Below, one piece after another: positions 8,200 through 17,465 of a stretch of DNA of 64,000 nucleotides. The notes beneath the pieces were generated by a model that did no database searches, was not told the origin of the DNA, and saw nothing but the letters and a program-made list of their open reading frames with translations. The position numbers and the translations under genes are program-made. The stretch lies in contig NZ_JARGYD010000001.1 in the NCBI RefSeq assembly GCF_029168315.1, forward strand, positions 744,001 through 808,000, written 5' to 3'. Numbering within the stretch: position 1 is the stretch's first letter; each line of letters begins with the position of its first letter. Source of the DNA: Psychromarinibacter halotolerans (GTDB taxonomy: Bacteria > Pseudomonadota > Alphaproteobacteria > Rhodobacterales > Rhodobacteraceae).

Positions 8200-9682
8200 A
8201 CTTGACGCCCTGCGCCAGCGGCAGCTCGGCCGAGTAGTTCACGGTGCTGGTCTGGCGCCGCATATAGCCCTTCCACGCATCCGACCCGCTTTCACGCCCG
8301 CCGCCGGTGGCTTTCTCTCCGCCGAACGCCCCGCCGATCTCGGCGCCCGAGGGGCCGATGTTGACGTTGGCGATGCCGCAGTCCGACCCAACGGCAGACA
8401 GGAAGGTCTCCGCCTCGCGGACGTTTAGGGTGAAGATGCACGACGACAGCCCTTGCGGCACGTCGTTCTGGATCGCGATGGCCTCGTCCAGTTCGGAATA
8501 GCCCAGCACATAAAGGATCGGCGCAAAGGTCTCGGCCCGCACGGTGTCGGTCTGCGTCGGCATGTCGACGATGGCCGGGGTGACATAGGCCCCGCCCGCG
8601 ACCCCCTCGGCCACCGCGCCGCCGTGGACGGTGCCGCCCTCGGCCTTCGCGGCCTCCAGCGCCGTCATCATCGCCGCCTGCGCGCCTTCGTCGATCAGCG
8701 GACCCACCAGCGTTGCGCTGTCGCGCGGGTCGCCGATGGGCAACGAGGCATAGGCCTTCGCCAGCTTCTCCACCAACTCGGCCCGGATGCTTTCGTGCAC
8801 GATCAGCCGCCGCAGCGAGGTGCAGCGCTGCCCGGCGGTCCCGACAGCCGAGAACACGATGGCGCGGATCGCCATGTCCAGATCCGCCGACGGCGCCACG
8901 ATCATCGCGTTGTTGCCACCAAGTTCCAGGATACAGCGCCCGAACCGCGCCGCCACTTTCGGTCCCACGATCTCTCCCATCCGGGTCGAGCCGGTGGCAG
9001 AGATCACCGGAACCTCGCGCGCGTTCACCAGCGCCTCGCCGATCTCGGGGCCGCCGATGGCCAGCTGCACCAGCCCCTCGGGCGCCTTGCCGAACCGGTC
9101 GGCGGCGCGGGCGAAGATCTTCAGGCAGGCCATCGCGGTCAGCGGCGTTTTCTCGGACGGTTTCCAAATCACTGGATCGCCGCAAACCAGCGCCAGCGCC
9201 GCGTTCCACGCCCAGGGCGCAACGGGAAAGTTGAACGCAGTGATCACGCCAACCGGTCCCATCGGGTGCCACGTCTCAGCCATGCGGTGTCCGGGCCGTT
9301 CGGACGCGATGGTCAGGCCGTACAGCTGCCGCGAAAGACCGACGGCGAAGTCGCAGATGTCGATCATCTCCTGCACCTCGCCCAGCCCCTCGGACACGAT
9401 CTTGCCCGCCTCCAGCGTCACGATGGCGCCCAGTTCGTCCTTCGCCTTGCGCAGCTCTTCGCCGAACAGCCGCACCAGTTCGCCCCGTTCGGGCGCGGGC
9501 ACCTTGCGCCAAGCGGCGAAGGCTTCCTGCGCGCGGTCGATCACCGCAGGCATGTCCGAGGCGGGCGTCTGGTGCACCTTGGCGATTTCGGCGCCGTCGA
9601 TCGGGCTTTTCACGGTCAGCGTGCCGCCCGTCAGCTCGTCATCGCGCAGGCCGGCCTTCTTCAGGTCTTCGAAGCTGTGCAT
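8189..9682 (-). CDS. amaB: NAD-dependent aldehyde dehydrogenase, probable 2-aminoadipate-semialdehyde dehydrogenase
   Basis: A 497-residue class-3 aldehyde dehydrogenase: Asn151 in TAFNFPVAPW, general-base Glu253 in LELGGNN, catalytic Cys287 in GTAGQRCTSLRR. The GRC-x-LELGGNNAM and GQRCTSLRR signatures and the tail GGGRESGSDAWKGYMRRQT are those of the ALDH7/AmaB type, which oxidises 2-aminoadipate semialdehyde (piperidine-6-carboxylate) in lysine breakdown. An open frame continues far upstream, but the ATG at 9682 gives the normal family N-terminus. It is first gene of a two-gene operon with the FAD oxidase, divergent from the LysR gene. Confidence 0.85.
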   Translation of the reverse strand: MHSFEDLKKAGLRDDELTGGTLTVKSPIDGAEIAKVHQTPASDMPAVIDRAQEAFAAWRKVPAPERGELVRLFGEELRKAKDELGAIVTLEAGKIVSEGLGEVQEMIDICDFAVGLSRQLYGLTIASERPGHRMAETWHPMGPVGVITAFNFPVAPWAWNAALALVCGDPVIWKPSEKTPLTAMACLKIFARAADRFGKAPEGLVQLAIGGPEIGEALVNAREVPVISATGSTRMGEIVGPKVAARFGRCILELGGNNAMIVAPSADLDMAIRAIVFSAVGTAGQRCTSLRRLIVHESIRAELVEKLAKAYASLPIGDPRDSATLVGPLIDEGAQAAMMTALEAAKAEGGTVHGGAVAEGVAGGAYVTPAIVDMPTQTDTVRAETFAPILYVLGYSELDEAIAIQNDVPQGLSSCIFTLNVREAETFLSAVGSDCGIANVNIGPSGAEIGGAFGGEKATGGGRESGSDAWKGYMRRQTSTVNYSAELPLAQGVKFDI

Positions 9683-9811
9683 GTCGTATCTCTCCAGTCT
9701 TCTCCCCCGTGCGACGACGCGCGCGGGGTGGTCGCATGTCATGCTCTCTTTAACGCTTCGCCCGGCGGGTGCATAACGACAATAACTCGACCGGACTGGA
9801 CAAAAACTCAC
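9683..9811. promoter_or_regulatory. Divergent promoter region, ama-like operon / LysR gene
   Basis: A 129-base gap separating the divergent dehydrogenase and LysR genes is where LysR regulators normally bind. An AT-richer stretch (TGCATAACGACAATAAC, around 9771-9787) stands out, but I could not fix one clear T-N11-A operator. Confidence 0.5.
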
Positions 9812-10729
9812 ATGATCGCGCCGCGCCGTTTCCTGCCCTCCATGAGTTCGCTGCTGGCGTTCGAGGCCGTCGAGCGGCTGGGCAGCGCCACAACCGCCGC
9901 CGAGGAACTGTCGCTGACCCATTCCGCCGTCAGCCGCCAGCTCAAGGTGCTGGAAGGCCAGCTTGGCGTGCCGCTGTTCCGGCGCGAACGGCACGGCATG
10001 GCGGTGACCCCGGCCGGACAGGACTATGCGCAGGCCGTGCGCGACAGCCTGCGGGGCCTGTCCCGCGCGTCGTTGAAACTGCGCGCGAACCCGTCGGGCG
10101 GCAGCCTGAACCTGGCGATCCTGCCCGCCTTCGGGATGCACTGGCTGGCGCCGCGCCTGCGCGCGTTCGCCGGGGATCATCCCGAGATCACGGTGAACCT
10201 GTCGACCCGGCTTGCCCCCTTCGAGTTCGACCGCGAACCGTTCGACGCCGCGATCCACTTCGGGCAGCGCGACTGGCACGGCGTCAATTACCTGGAACTG
10301 TCGCGCGAACGTGTCGTCCCGGTCTGCGCCCCCGGCCTTCTTCCGGGCCCGGCCACGCCCGAGGCGCTGCTGGACCTGCCCCTGCTGCACCTCGAAAGCC
10401 GCCCCTCGGGATGGGAGGAATGGTTCGCCGCGCAGGACACACGGGCGGACGGACTGCGCGGGATGCTGTTCGACCAGTTCGCCACCATGGCCGAAGCGGC
10501 GGCGCTGGGATTCGGCGTGGCGCTGCTGCCCGACTACATGGCCCGGGCCGAGATCGCGCGGAACCGGCTGGTGCGCGCCGCCGAAGCCGACACCGAGGCG
10601 GCCGGGCGCTATTACCTTGTCTGGCCGCAGGGCACCCCGCGCCCCGCCCTGCAAGTCCTTGTCAAATGGCTTGAAATTCAGGTTTCCGTCGATCCGGGCC
10701 ACGATCTGGACGCCGCCGCGGGTCGTTGA
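9812..10729 (+). CDS. LysR-family transcriptional regulator of the adjacent catabolic operon
   Basis: A 305-residue LysR protein. The N-terminal winged helix spans residues 8-68 with the recognition region AAEELSLTHSAVSRQLKVLE, and the substrate-binding domain runs from about 90 to 295 (SLNLAILPAFGMHWLAPRL, ALGFGVALLPDYM), in the GcvA/AmpR-like subgroup. The ATG at 9812 is the first giving a normal N-terminus; an open frame upstream is antisense to the dehydrogenase gene. Divergent placement suggests it controls that operon and its own gene, with the pathway amino acid or its product as effector. Confidence 0.9.
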   Translation: MIAPRRFLPSMSSLLAFEAVERLGSATTAAEELSLTHSAVSRQLKVLEGQLGVPLFRRERHGMAVTPAGQDYAQAVRDSLRGLSRASLKLRANPSGGSLNLAILPAFGMHWLAPRLRAFAGDHPEITVNLSTRLAPFEFDREPFDAAIHFGQRDWHGVNYLELSRERVVPVCAPGLLPGPATPEALLDLPLLHLESRPSGWEEWFAAQDTRADGLRGMLFDQFATMAEAAALGFGVALLPDYMARAEIARNRLVRAAEADTEAAGRYYLVWPQGTPRPALQVLVKWLEIQVSVDPGHDLDAAAGR

Positions 10730-11429
10730 CCGGGCGGTCAGGAATACATTACCACCCTTCGATTTCACCTTGCACCAGCGGTGCCGCGACTGCGAAGGTC
10801 TGCCCACATTGATTTCACCAGCCGCTTGGCCCCGACGGTTTAGCCGGGGACGGTAAGGCTTTAACTTTATTAGATGATGGGGGGTCGACGGATGTCGATA
10901 AAGGTCCAGCCACACGGCGGCGACCAACGCAGGTGGCCGTCTTCACGCCGCAGCAATTCCAGCCCACAGCCCAACGGCGCAGGCACGCGCCAAGCCTCCC
11001 CGCGCCAGCGCATCGCTTTGGGCCACGGCACGCTTGGCGTCGCGGCTGCGACCGTCAGCGCCGGTGGCGGGCCCGACCAAGACCTTTCGGCTCGATCAGC
11101 GATTTGTGGCGAGATTCCGCCGCACGAATCATGGCTCGAATAGGCCCTCAGGTTCCCTTTCGGCACCAATCCTCACGTCTGCCGCGCTCTGTTTCACCCG
11201 CTGCAACAGGCCCCAGACAGCGGACAATCCGAATAGGTTCTATTTTCAGGAACTTGGCATGAAACACGATCAATTCTCGTCTGCGCGATTAACGCCGCCA
11301 CGGTCTCGCCCTAATATTGGCAACATCAAGGCATTTTCACGGCGTGCTGCAGCTTGCTGGGGGGTACTGCGCCACCGCGTCGATTGTCTTTCGCTGGATT
11401 GGGGTAAACGGGGTTCTTGGGGGACGGCT
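10730..11429. other. Long intergenic region before the exopolysaccharide genes
   Basis: About 700 bases without a gene I can support. A weak GC hairpin (CCCC...GGGG near 10830-10850) may end the LysR transcript. From 11259 an in-frame upstream extension of the sugar transferase exists (ATG with CAGGAA about 8 bases before it), adding 57 low-complexity basic residues. A minus-strand frame at 10870-11169 was judged not convincing. Confidence 0.4.
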
Positions 11430-12263
11430 ATGAGGGATTTGACCGAGGTCGAAGCCGACGCTGCTGATTTTTCTGCAGTCATGAGCATGGGCGAGCCCCG
11501 GATGGGGAAGCCGCGCCTTCGCCCGGACACGACCGCTGGCGCCGTCGTCCGGTCGCGTAAGGATCACGGCGCGCGCCCCGCCACCACGGCGGGCACCGCA
11601 CCCGCGACCTCTGCCAACACGCCGAAAGCCCCCGCCAACGCACCGCGCCCGACGTCGTTCTACCGCGCCCGTGGCAAGCGGCTGCTGGATCTGGCCTTCG
11701 TGATGCTCACGCTGCCCTTCACCGTGCCCCTGCTGCTGTTGGGCGCGATCATGATCGCCCGGGGCGGCGGCCGGATCATCTATGTGCAAGAGCGCGTCGG
11801 TCAGCACGGCCGGGCCTTCAAGATGCTGAAATTCCGCACGATGGTCGCCAACGCCGAGGAAAAGCTGGAAGCCTGCCTTGCGGCCGACCCGGCGATGCGG
11901 GCCGAATGGGACCGCTGCCAGAAGCTGAAGAACGACCCGCGCATCACCCGCGCCGGGATGTTCCTGCGCCGCAGTTCGCTGGACGAACTGCCGCAGATCC
12001 TGAACGTGCTGCGCGGCGACATGAGCATCGTCGGCCCGCGTCCGATGATGCCGGATCAGGTCGAGAAATACGGCGACACCGCACCCTACATGGCGCACCG
12101 CCCAGGCCTGACCGGCGTGTGGCAGGTGATGGAACGCAACGAAAGCGACTTCGACAGCCGGTCTCGCGCCGACATCGAATACGACCGGACCTGTTCGGCG
12201 CGCGTCGACATGGGGCTGATCTTCAAGACCGTCGGTGTCGTCGTGAAAGGGACGGGCTATTGA
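11430..12263 (+). CDS. Bacterial sugar transferase (ExoY/WbaP-type undecaprenyl-phosphate sugar-1-phosphate transferase)
   Basis: Starts lipid-linked exopolysaccharide repeat synthesis by moving a sugar-1-phosphate to undecaprenyl phosphate at the inner membrane. A 75-residue Ala/Pro/Thr-rich lead is followed by one hydrophobic re-entrant helix (LAFVMLTLPFTVPLLLLGAI) and the catalytic core: VQERVGQHGRAFKMLKFRTM, LRRSSLDELPQILNVLRGDM, SIVGPRP, RPGLTGVWQV. All family signatures are intact. ATG 11430 with GGGGGA is chosen; ATG 11259 is an alternative (see preceding gap). It is first of a three-gene exopolysaccharide cluster. Confidence 0.9.
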   Translation: MRDLTEVEADAADFSAVMSMGEPRMGKPRLRPDTTAGAVVRSRKDHGARPATTAGTAPATSANTPKAPANAPRPTSFYRARGKRLLDLAFVMLTLPFTVPLLLLGAIMIARGGGRIIYVQERVGQHGRAFKMLKFRTMVANAEEKLEACLAADPAMRAEWDRCQKLKNDPRITRAGMFLRRSSLDELPQILNVLRGDMSIVGPRPMMPDQVEKYGDTAPYMAHRPGLTGVWQVMERNESDFDSRSRADIEYDRTCSARVDMGLIFKTVGVVVKGTGY

Positions 12264-12356
12264 CCACCCTTCCGGCATCCGCGCCCGTGCGGCGGCCCGA
12301 ACCGGCGGCCCGTGCGTCCGCCGCCAGACAGGCCGCGCCCGGGGCCTGAGGACGCC

Positions 12357-13193
12357 ATGATACGGACACTCGTTTCCCGTCTCGATCCTCGCGGCGACCG
12401 GACCGGCACTGCCGGCGACGGCGCCCGCCCGCCCGGAGGCGTGCCGCGGACCGACCCCGCGCTGCCGGGGTCTTTTCCCGCGCTCACCGATCCGTCGCCG
12501 CCACCCGCGTGGTCGCGCCTGCGGCGGCTGGCCCGCAGCCCCAGCTACGGCCCCAAGGCCCGCGTCCGGCTGATCAGCTGCCGCCCGTCCGATCCCGCCG
12601 CCCTTGCGTTCGAGCATCTGCGCGGCCATCTGCTGCGGTCGTTGCCCGGCAACCGGATAGCCCGCATCGCGGTGATCGCGCCGACGCCCGACTGTGGCAG
12701 CACCTTCGCGACCGCCAACCTTGCGCTCAGCCTGTCGCGGATCAGCGCCTTCCGTACCCTTGCCCTTGACCTGAACCTGCCGCGTCCGGGGCTGGCCAAG
12801 GCGTTCGACATCCGCGGCGCCGGTGCCTTGGAAGACATGCTGACCGGCGCGCACCCGCCCGAGAAACACCTGTTCCGCATCGGCGAAACGCTGGCGCTGG
12901 GGCTGAACGACCGCCCGGTTGCCAACGCCTCGGCGCTGATGCAGGGCGACGCGATGTGGGACGTGCTGGACGGCATCCAGAACACGCTGTCCCCCGACAT
13001 CACCCTGATCGACCTGCCCCCGCTGCTGCGCGACGACACCACACGGCTTGTCCTGCCGATGGTGGACGGCGTCCTGCTGGTCGCGGACGGCGCGCACACC
13101 ACAAGCCGCCAGATCGCCGAGTGCGAGCGAAGGCTGTCCGACCGCGCCCCGTTGTTGGGGGTCGTCCTGAACCGCGCGGCCGAAGGGCCATAG
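12357..13193 (+). CDS. BY-kinase/CpsD-like exopolysaccharide protein with degenerate Walker A
   Basis: A 278-residue protein resembling the cytoplasmic P-loop kinases (CpsD/CapB/Wzc C-domain) that control exopolysaccharide chain length. A Pro-rich 60-residue lead is followed by the core. At residues 107-117, where Walker A should read GxGKS/T, it has APTPDCGSTF with no lysine. The Walker A' (LALDLNLPRPGL) and Walker B (ITLIDLPPLL) regions are present. It ends NRAAEGP with no tyrosine cluster, and Tyr64 is the only tyrosine I count. It is probably a non-catalytic or altered-nucleotide regulator. GAGGA lies 5 bases before the ATG at 12357. It sits between the sugar transferase and a mini Wzz-like gene. 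Confidence 0.75.
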   Translation: MIRTLVSRLDPRGDRTGTAGDGARPPGGVPRTDPALPGSFPALTDPSPPPAWSRLRRLARSPSYGPKARVRLISCRPSDPAALAFEHLRGHLLRSLPGNRIARIAVIAPTPDCGSTFATANLALSLSRISAFRTLALDLNLPRPGLAKAFDIRGAGALEDMLTGAHPPEKHLFRIGETLALGLNDRPVANASALMQGDAMWDVLDGIQNTLSPDITLIDLPPLLRDDTTRLVLPMVDGVLLVADGAHTTSRQIAECERRLSDRAPLLGVVLNRAAEGP

Positions 13194-13210
13194 GACCGAC
13201 ACCCCACACC

Positions 13211-13555
13211 ATGCCCCCCCTCCACTCTGTTCGCCAACTTCTGCTCATGCTTCGCCGCCGCCGCTTCGCGCTGGCGGCAGTAGCGTTGATCGTGACCGCC
13301 TACCTGCTTCACGGACCCAAGCTTGCCGTGATCTTCGCGGCCTGCGCCCTGCTGCTGGTCGACCGCAACCGCCCCACGATCCACACCGCCGAGCAGATGG
13401 ACCGAGAGCTTGGCCTGCGCCCGGTGGTGTCGATCCCGCATTTCGCCAGCCCGGCGGAAAAGCTGCGCGCCGACCGGGCGTATCGGTTCATCCGCGTCGC
13501 CTCGATCACGGCGCTGCTGGTGTTCTTCGCGGACTGGTTGCTGCCCTTCCTGTGA
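13211..13555 (+). CDS. Mini Wzz/GumC-like polysaccharide co-polymerase fragment protein
   Basis: A 114-residue protein with a basic start, a first hydrophobic stretch (FALAAVALIVTAYLL, then LAVIFAACALLLV), a cytoplasmic loop and a final helix (SITALLVFFADWLLPFL). The loop DRNRPTIHTAEQMDRELGLR followed by PVVSIPHF matches the region after the last helix of chain-length proteins (DRS-R-EELE-LGLPVLG-IP). The large periplasmic domain is absent, so this is a stand-alone C-terminal portion. It lies 17 bases after the BY-kinase-like gene and is likely its membrane partner. No clear ribosome site. Its origin (split or eroded) is unknown. Confidence 0.6.
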   Translation: MPPLHSVRQLLLMLRRRRFALAAVALIVTAYLLHGPKLAVIFAACALLLVDRNRPTIHTAEQMDRELGLRPVVSIPHFASPAEKLRADRAYRFIRVASITALLVFFADWLLPFL

Positions 13556-13650
13556 CACATCGGCTGCCGCCGGGAAGCGTTTGACTTCGCGCCCCGATCC
13601 CGCGACGCTGTGCGCCACGTCCAAGCCCACGCAATCCACTGTCCTGCCTT

Positions 13651-14790
13651 ATGCGCTTCATCCATAGCTCCGACCTGCACCTTGGTCGGCGGTTCGCAAA
13701 TATCCCCGAACTGCCCGACACCAACACGCGCGGCCGCCTGATGGAGGCGCGGCACGGTGCGATCGCTCGGCTGGCCGCCGCAGCGCGCGACACCGGGGCA
13801 AGCCATATCCTGCTGGCCGGAGATACCTTCGACACCGCGACGCCCTCGACGCAGGTGATCCGGCGGGCACTGGCCGCGATGGGCGACGACCCTGACCTGC
13901 AGTGGTGGCTGCTGCCGGGCAACCACGACAACCTGCGCGACGCCGAACCCCTGTGGCAAGAGATCGCGCGCGCCGCCCCCGCCAACGTCCATGCCCTGAC
14001 GCAGGCCGCGCCGGTCCAGTTGGCGCCGGACGTCACGCTGCTGCCCGCGCCAGTGACCTTCCGCAATCCCGGCACCGACCTGTCCGCCGCGCTGGTCGAC
14101 ATGCCCTCGCCCGAAGGCGCGGTGCGGCTGGGTCTGGCGCACGGCGGCGTCACCGACTTCACCGACAGCGGCGCGCATATCCCGCCAGACCGTGACCGTT
14201 CCGCCGGGCTTGGCTATCTTGCGCTTGGCGACTGGCACGGGCGGATGGCCGTCGGGGACCGCACTCACTATTCCGGCACGCCGGAACAGGACCGGTTCAA
14301 GCATGGCCGGCGCGGGGTCTGCCTGTCCGTTTCCCTGCCTGTTTCCCAGTCCGGCACGCCCGAGATTGCCGAGGTCGGGATTACCGAGGTAGACACGGGC
14401 GCCTTCCTGTGGTCCGAAGCTGAATTGCCGCTGCACTCCGGGCAGGACGCCGCCGCCGCGCTGGCTGACCTGCTGCCGGTTAGCGGACGTGGCGACATGC
14501 TGCTTCGGGTTCGGGCAAGCGGTTGGGCCGGTCTGCCGGAACAGGCGGCGCTCAAGTCTGCCGCCGCCGACGCCGCGCCCGACTTTGCGGTGTTCGAGCT
14601 GGTGACGACCGCGCTTGGCACCACCTACGAGACCGCCGATCTTGACGAGATCGACCGTGGCGGCGCCCTGCGGCTGGCCGCCGACCGGCTGCGCGCCGAT
14701 GCGGAATCCGACACGCTGTCGCAGGATGACCGCGACATCGCCGCCGCCGCCCTGTCGCGGCTGTATGCCTACGTGAAGGACACCGCATGA
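13651..14790 (+). CDS. SbcD/YhaO-like metallophosphoesterase (DNA repair exonuclease)
   Basis: A 379-residue Mre11/SbcD-family nuclease of the YhaO type. All metal-binding motifs are visible: DLHLG (residues 8-12), GDTFD, GNHDN, and the later LAHGGV and GDWHGR histidines. It acts with an SbcC/Rad50-like ATPase in DNA end processing. Its stop overlaps the start of the partner gene by ATGA, so the two subunits are translationally coupled. Confidence 0.9.
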   Translation: MRFIHSSDLHLGRRFANIPELPDTNTRGRLMEARHGAIARLAAAARDTGASHILLAGDTFDTATPSTQVIRRALAAMGDDPDLQWWLLPGNHDNLRDAEPLWQEIARAAPANVHALTQAAPVQLAPDVTLLPAPVTFRNPGTDLSAALVDMPSPEGAVRLGLAHGGVTDFTDSGAHIPPDRDRSAGLGYLALGDWHGRMAVGDRTHYSGTPEQDRFKHGRRGVCLSVSLPVSQSGTPEIAEVGITEVDTGAFLWSEAELPLHSGQDAAAALADLLPVSGRGDMLLRVRASGWAGLPEQAALKSAAADAAPDFAVFELVTTALGTTYETADLDEIDRGGALRLAADRLRADAESDTLSQDDRDIAAAALSRLYAYVKDTA

Positions 14791-17402
14791 AGCTGCGCGC
14801 CATCACGCTGGAAAACGTCCGCCGTTTCACCGACCCGGTCCGCGTGGACGGGATCGGCGACGGGTTGAACGTGCTGTGCGAGCCGAACGAGCACGGCAAA
14901 TCCACCCTGTTCGACGCGATACAGGCGCTGTTCTTCAAGCCCCACGGCTCGCGCGACCGGGACGTCACCGCGCTGCGCCCCCACGCCGGTGGCGCGCCCC
15001 GCGTCACGGTCGAGGTCGAGACCGACGAGGGCGTTCTTGCCATCACCAAGCAGTGGCTGTCCAAGCCCATCGCCACCGTCACCCGCAACGGCACGCTGGT
15101 GGCGCAGGCCGATCAGGCCGAGACGTGGATCGCCAAGCTTCTGGGCGGCGGCGCGGGCGATCCGTCCGGTCTGGTCTGGGTGCGACAGGGCGCGACCGGC
15201 CTGACCGCGCCCAGCCGGAAAGAGGAAGAAACCGCGCTGGAAGCCCGGCGCGACCTGCTGTCTTCGGTCACCGGCGAGGTCGAGGCGATGACCGGCGGGC
15301 AGCGGATGGACACCGCGCTGAAGCGGTGCGACGCCGAGCTGGACCTTTACGCCACCAACACCGGCCGCCCCAAGGCCAACGGTCCGTGGAAAGAGGCGCA
15401 GGACGAGGTCGCGCGGCTGGAAGGCGAGCTTGCCCGCCTGACCGACACCGCAGAGGCGCTGCACGATGCGCTGGACCGCAGGCGCCGCGCCCGGCGCGCG
15501 TTGCAGGACCTTGAAGACCCCGAGGCGGTGGCCGCCCGCGTTGCCCGGCTGGACGCCGCGACGGCGGCCCATCGCGCGGCGGAACGGTACGGCCAGCAGG
15601 TCGACGAGGCCACCCGCGCCCGCGACGCCGCGCGGCTGGCACTGACCGCAGCACAGGACGCGTTGGACCGGTTCCGCGCCATCCATGCCGACCGGACAGA
15701 GGCGCAGACACAATTCGACGCCGCCGAGGCGACCGCGACGCAGGCCAAGGCCGCGCACGAAACGGCTCGCACACGCGCAGCAGAGGCCGCCCGCGCGCTA
15801 GAGGCCGCACAGGCCGCCGAGGCGCAGGCCGACGCCACCGCCCGCCGCGCACGGCAGCAGCAGGCCGCCCGCGACGGCGCGGCCCGCCGGGCCGAGCTGG
15901 CCGCGCGGATCGCGCAGGCGCAAGAGGCCCGCGCCCGGATGGAAACCGCAAGCGCCGCCGCCAAGACCGGGCCCGACGCCGCCGCGCTGCGCGAGCTAGA
16001 GGACAAGGCGCGCGCCGTCGCACTGGCCGAAGCCGCCCGCGCCGCGCAGGCCCCGCAGGTCACCGTCAGCTACGATCCCGGCGCCGAAGGCCGCGTCCGC
16101 CGCGAGGGCCAGCCGCTGGACGACGCCACCCCGCTTGCGGTCGTCGGTGCGACGGTTCTGACGCTCGACGGCATCGGGCGGCTCGACATCCAGCCCGGCG
16201 CCGGGTCCGGCGACGATGCCTCGGTCGAGACGGCGCAGCGGGCCTTGCGGCAGGCGCTGGACGCCCGCGCCCTGCCCGATCTCGACGCTGCCCGCACCGC
16301 CGCCGAAGCACGCGCCGAAGCCACCCGCCAGCACGGCGAGGCCCGCGCGGTCTATGCCTCGCTGGCGCCGGACGGGCTGGACGCGCTGCAGGCCGCGCTG
16401 GCCGCGATCCCCGAGGCCGACGCCCAGGACGACGCGCCCGATCCGGCCGAGGCCGACGCCGCACTGTCGCAGGCTGCCGACGCCCGCATCGCGGCCCAGT
16501 CCGCCCGCGACGCCGCCGCCGAGGCGTTGTCGGACGCCCGCGCGGAAGCGACCCGCAGCGATACCGCGCGCACCGCCGCTGCCGACCGATTGCGCCGTGC
16601 GAAAGAGTCGCTGGCAAAGCTGGGCGACGCCAGCGACGAGGCGCTGACCGCCGCCCGCGCCACCGCCGCCGACGCGCTGGAACAGGCAGACGCGACGCTG
16701 GCCGAACAGCGCCGCACCGCCCCCGACCTTGACGCCGCCGCCGCCAGCCTTGCCCGCGCGCAGGCGGTGGACACGCAGGCCCGCGCCGACATTGCCCGCC
16801 TGAAGCCCGAGATCGCGACCTTCGACGAACGGATCGCCGCCGGGTCGGGCCACGCGGTCGAGGAACGGCTGGCCGAAACCACCGAACAGTTGGAAGCCGC
16901 CCGCGCGCATCTTGGCCGCATTGACCGCGAGGTTGCGGTTCTTACCCTTCTGAAACAGGTGTTGGAGACCGCCCGTACAGAGGCGCGCGAACGGTATTTC
17001 GCGCCCATTGCCAAAGAGTTGCAGCCGCTTCTTCACATCCTGTGGCCGGATGCCGAACTGCAATGGGGTCACGAGACCCTGCTGCCCGAGACGCTGACCC
17101 GCGACGGGCAGGAAGAGAAGCTGACGGTGCTGTCCGGCGGCACGCAGGAACAGATCGCCCTGCTGGTGCGGCTGGCCTTCGCGCGGATGCTGGCCCGCGA
17201 CGGACGCCATGCACCCGTGATCCTGGACGACGCGCTGGTTTTCACCGACGACGACCGGATCGAGCGGATGTTCGACGCGCTGCACCGGCAGGCCGGAGAC
17301 CTTCAGATCCTTGTGCTGACCTGCCGCCAGCGTGCGTTCCGCGATCTTGGCGGGCGGACCCTGACGCTGGCCCCCGCAGGCGACACGGCGACCGCGCGTT
17401 GA
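14787..17402 (+). CDS. SbcC/YhaN-like SMC-type ATPase
   Basis: An 871-residue ABC/SMC-type ATPase. The N-terminal half-site has Walker A CEPNEHGKSTLFDAIQALFF (Lys38). A very long Ala/Glu/Arg-rich coiled coil follows from about residue 180 to 730, broken near 430-480 by a beta-rich insertion. The C-terminal half-site has the signature LTVLSGGTQEQIALL and Walker B APVILDDALVFTDDDR. No Rad50 zinc-hook CxxC is apparent in the coil, as in YhaN proteins. It is partner of the upstream YhaO-like nuclease. The extreme GC and Ala content produces long antisense open frames that are not genes. Confidence 0.9.
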   Translation: MKLRAITLENVRRFTDPVRVDGIGDGLNVLCEPNEHGKSTLFDAIQALFFKPHGSRDRDVTALRPHAGGAPRVTVEVETDEGVLAITKQWLSKPIATVTRNGTLVAQADQAETWIAKLLGGGAGDPSGLVWVRQGATGLTAPSRKEEETALEARRDLLSSVTGEVEAMTGGQRMDTALKRCDAELDLYATNTGRPKANGPWKEAQDEVARLEGELARLTDTAEALHDALDRRRRARRALQDLEDPEAVAARVARLDAATAAHRAAERYGQQVDEATRARDAARLALTAAQDALDRFRAIHADRTEAQTQFDAAEATATQAKAAHETARTRAAEAARALEAAQAAEAQADATARRARQQQAARDGAARRAELAARIAQAQEARARMETASAAAKTGPDAAALRELEDKARAVALAEAARAAQAPQVTVSYDPGAEGRVRREGQPLDDATPLAVVGATVLTLDGIGRLDIQPGAGSGDDASVETAQRALRQALDARALPDLDAARTAAEARAEATRQHGEARAVYASLAPDGLDALQAALAAIPEADAQDDAPDPAEADAALSQAADARIAAQSARDAAAEALSDARAEATRSDTARTAAADRLRRAKESLAKLGDASDEALTAARATAADALEQADATLAEQRRTAPDLDAAAASLARAQAVDTQARADIARLKPEIATFDERIAAGSGHAVEERLAETTEQLEAARAHLGRIDREVAVLTLLKQVLETARTEARERYFAPIAKELQPLLHILWPDAELQWGHETLLPETLTRDGQEEKLTVLSGGTQEQIALLVRLAFARMLARDGRHAPVILDDALVFTDDDRIERMFDALHRQAGDLQILVLTCRQRAFRDLGGRTLTLAPAGDTATAR

Positions 17403-17465
17403 CCCCGTCCGCGCGATATGGTTCCTGACCGCACTGCCTGACGAACCGCCCATACGAAAGCCCCG

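Noticed and set aside
10870..11169. Minus-strand frame of 99 codons in the long gap before the sugar transferase
   Set aside because: No convincing ribosome site or recognisable domain; composition (Trp/Pro/Arg-rich) fits chance reading of GC-rich DNA, though it cannot be fully excluded.
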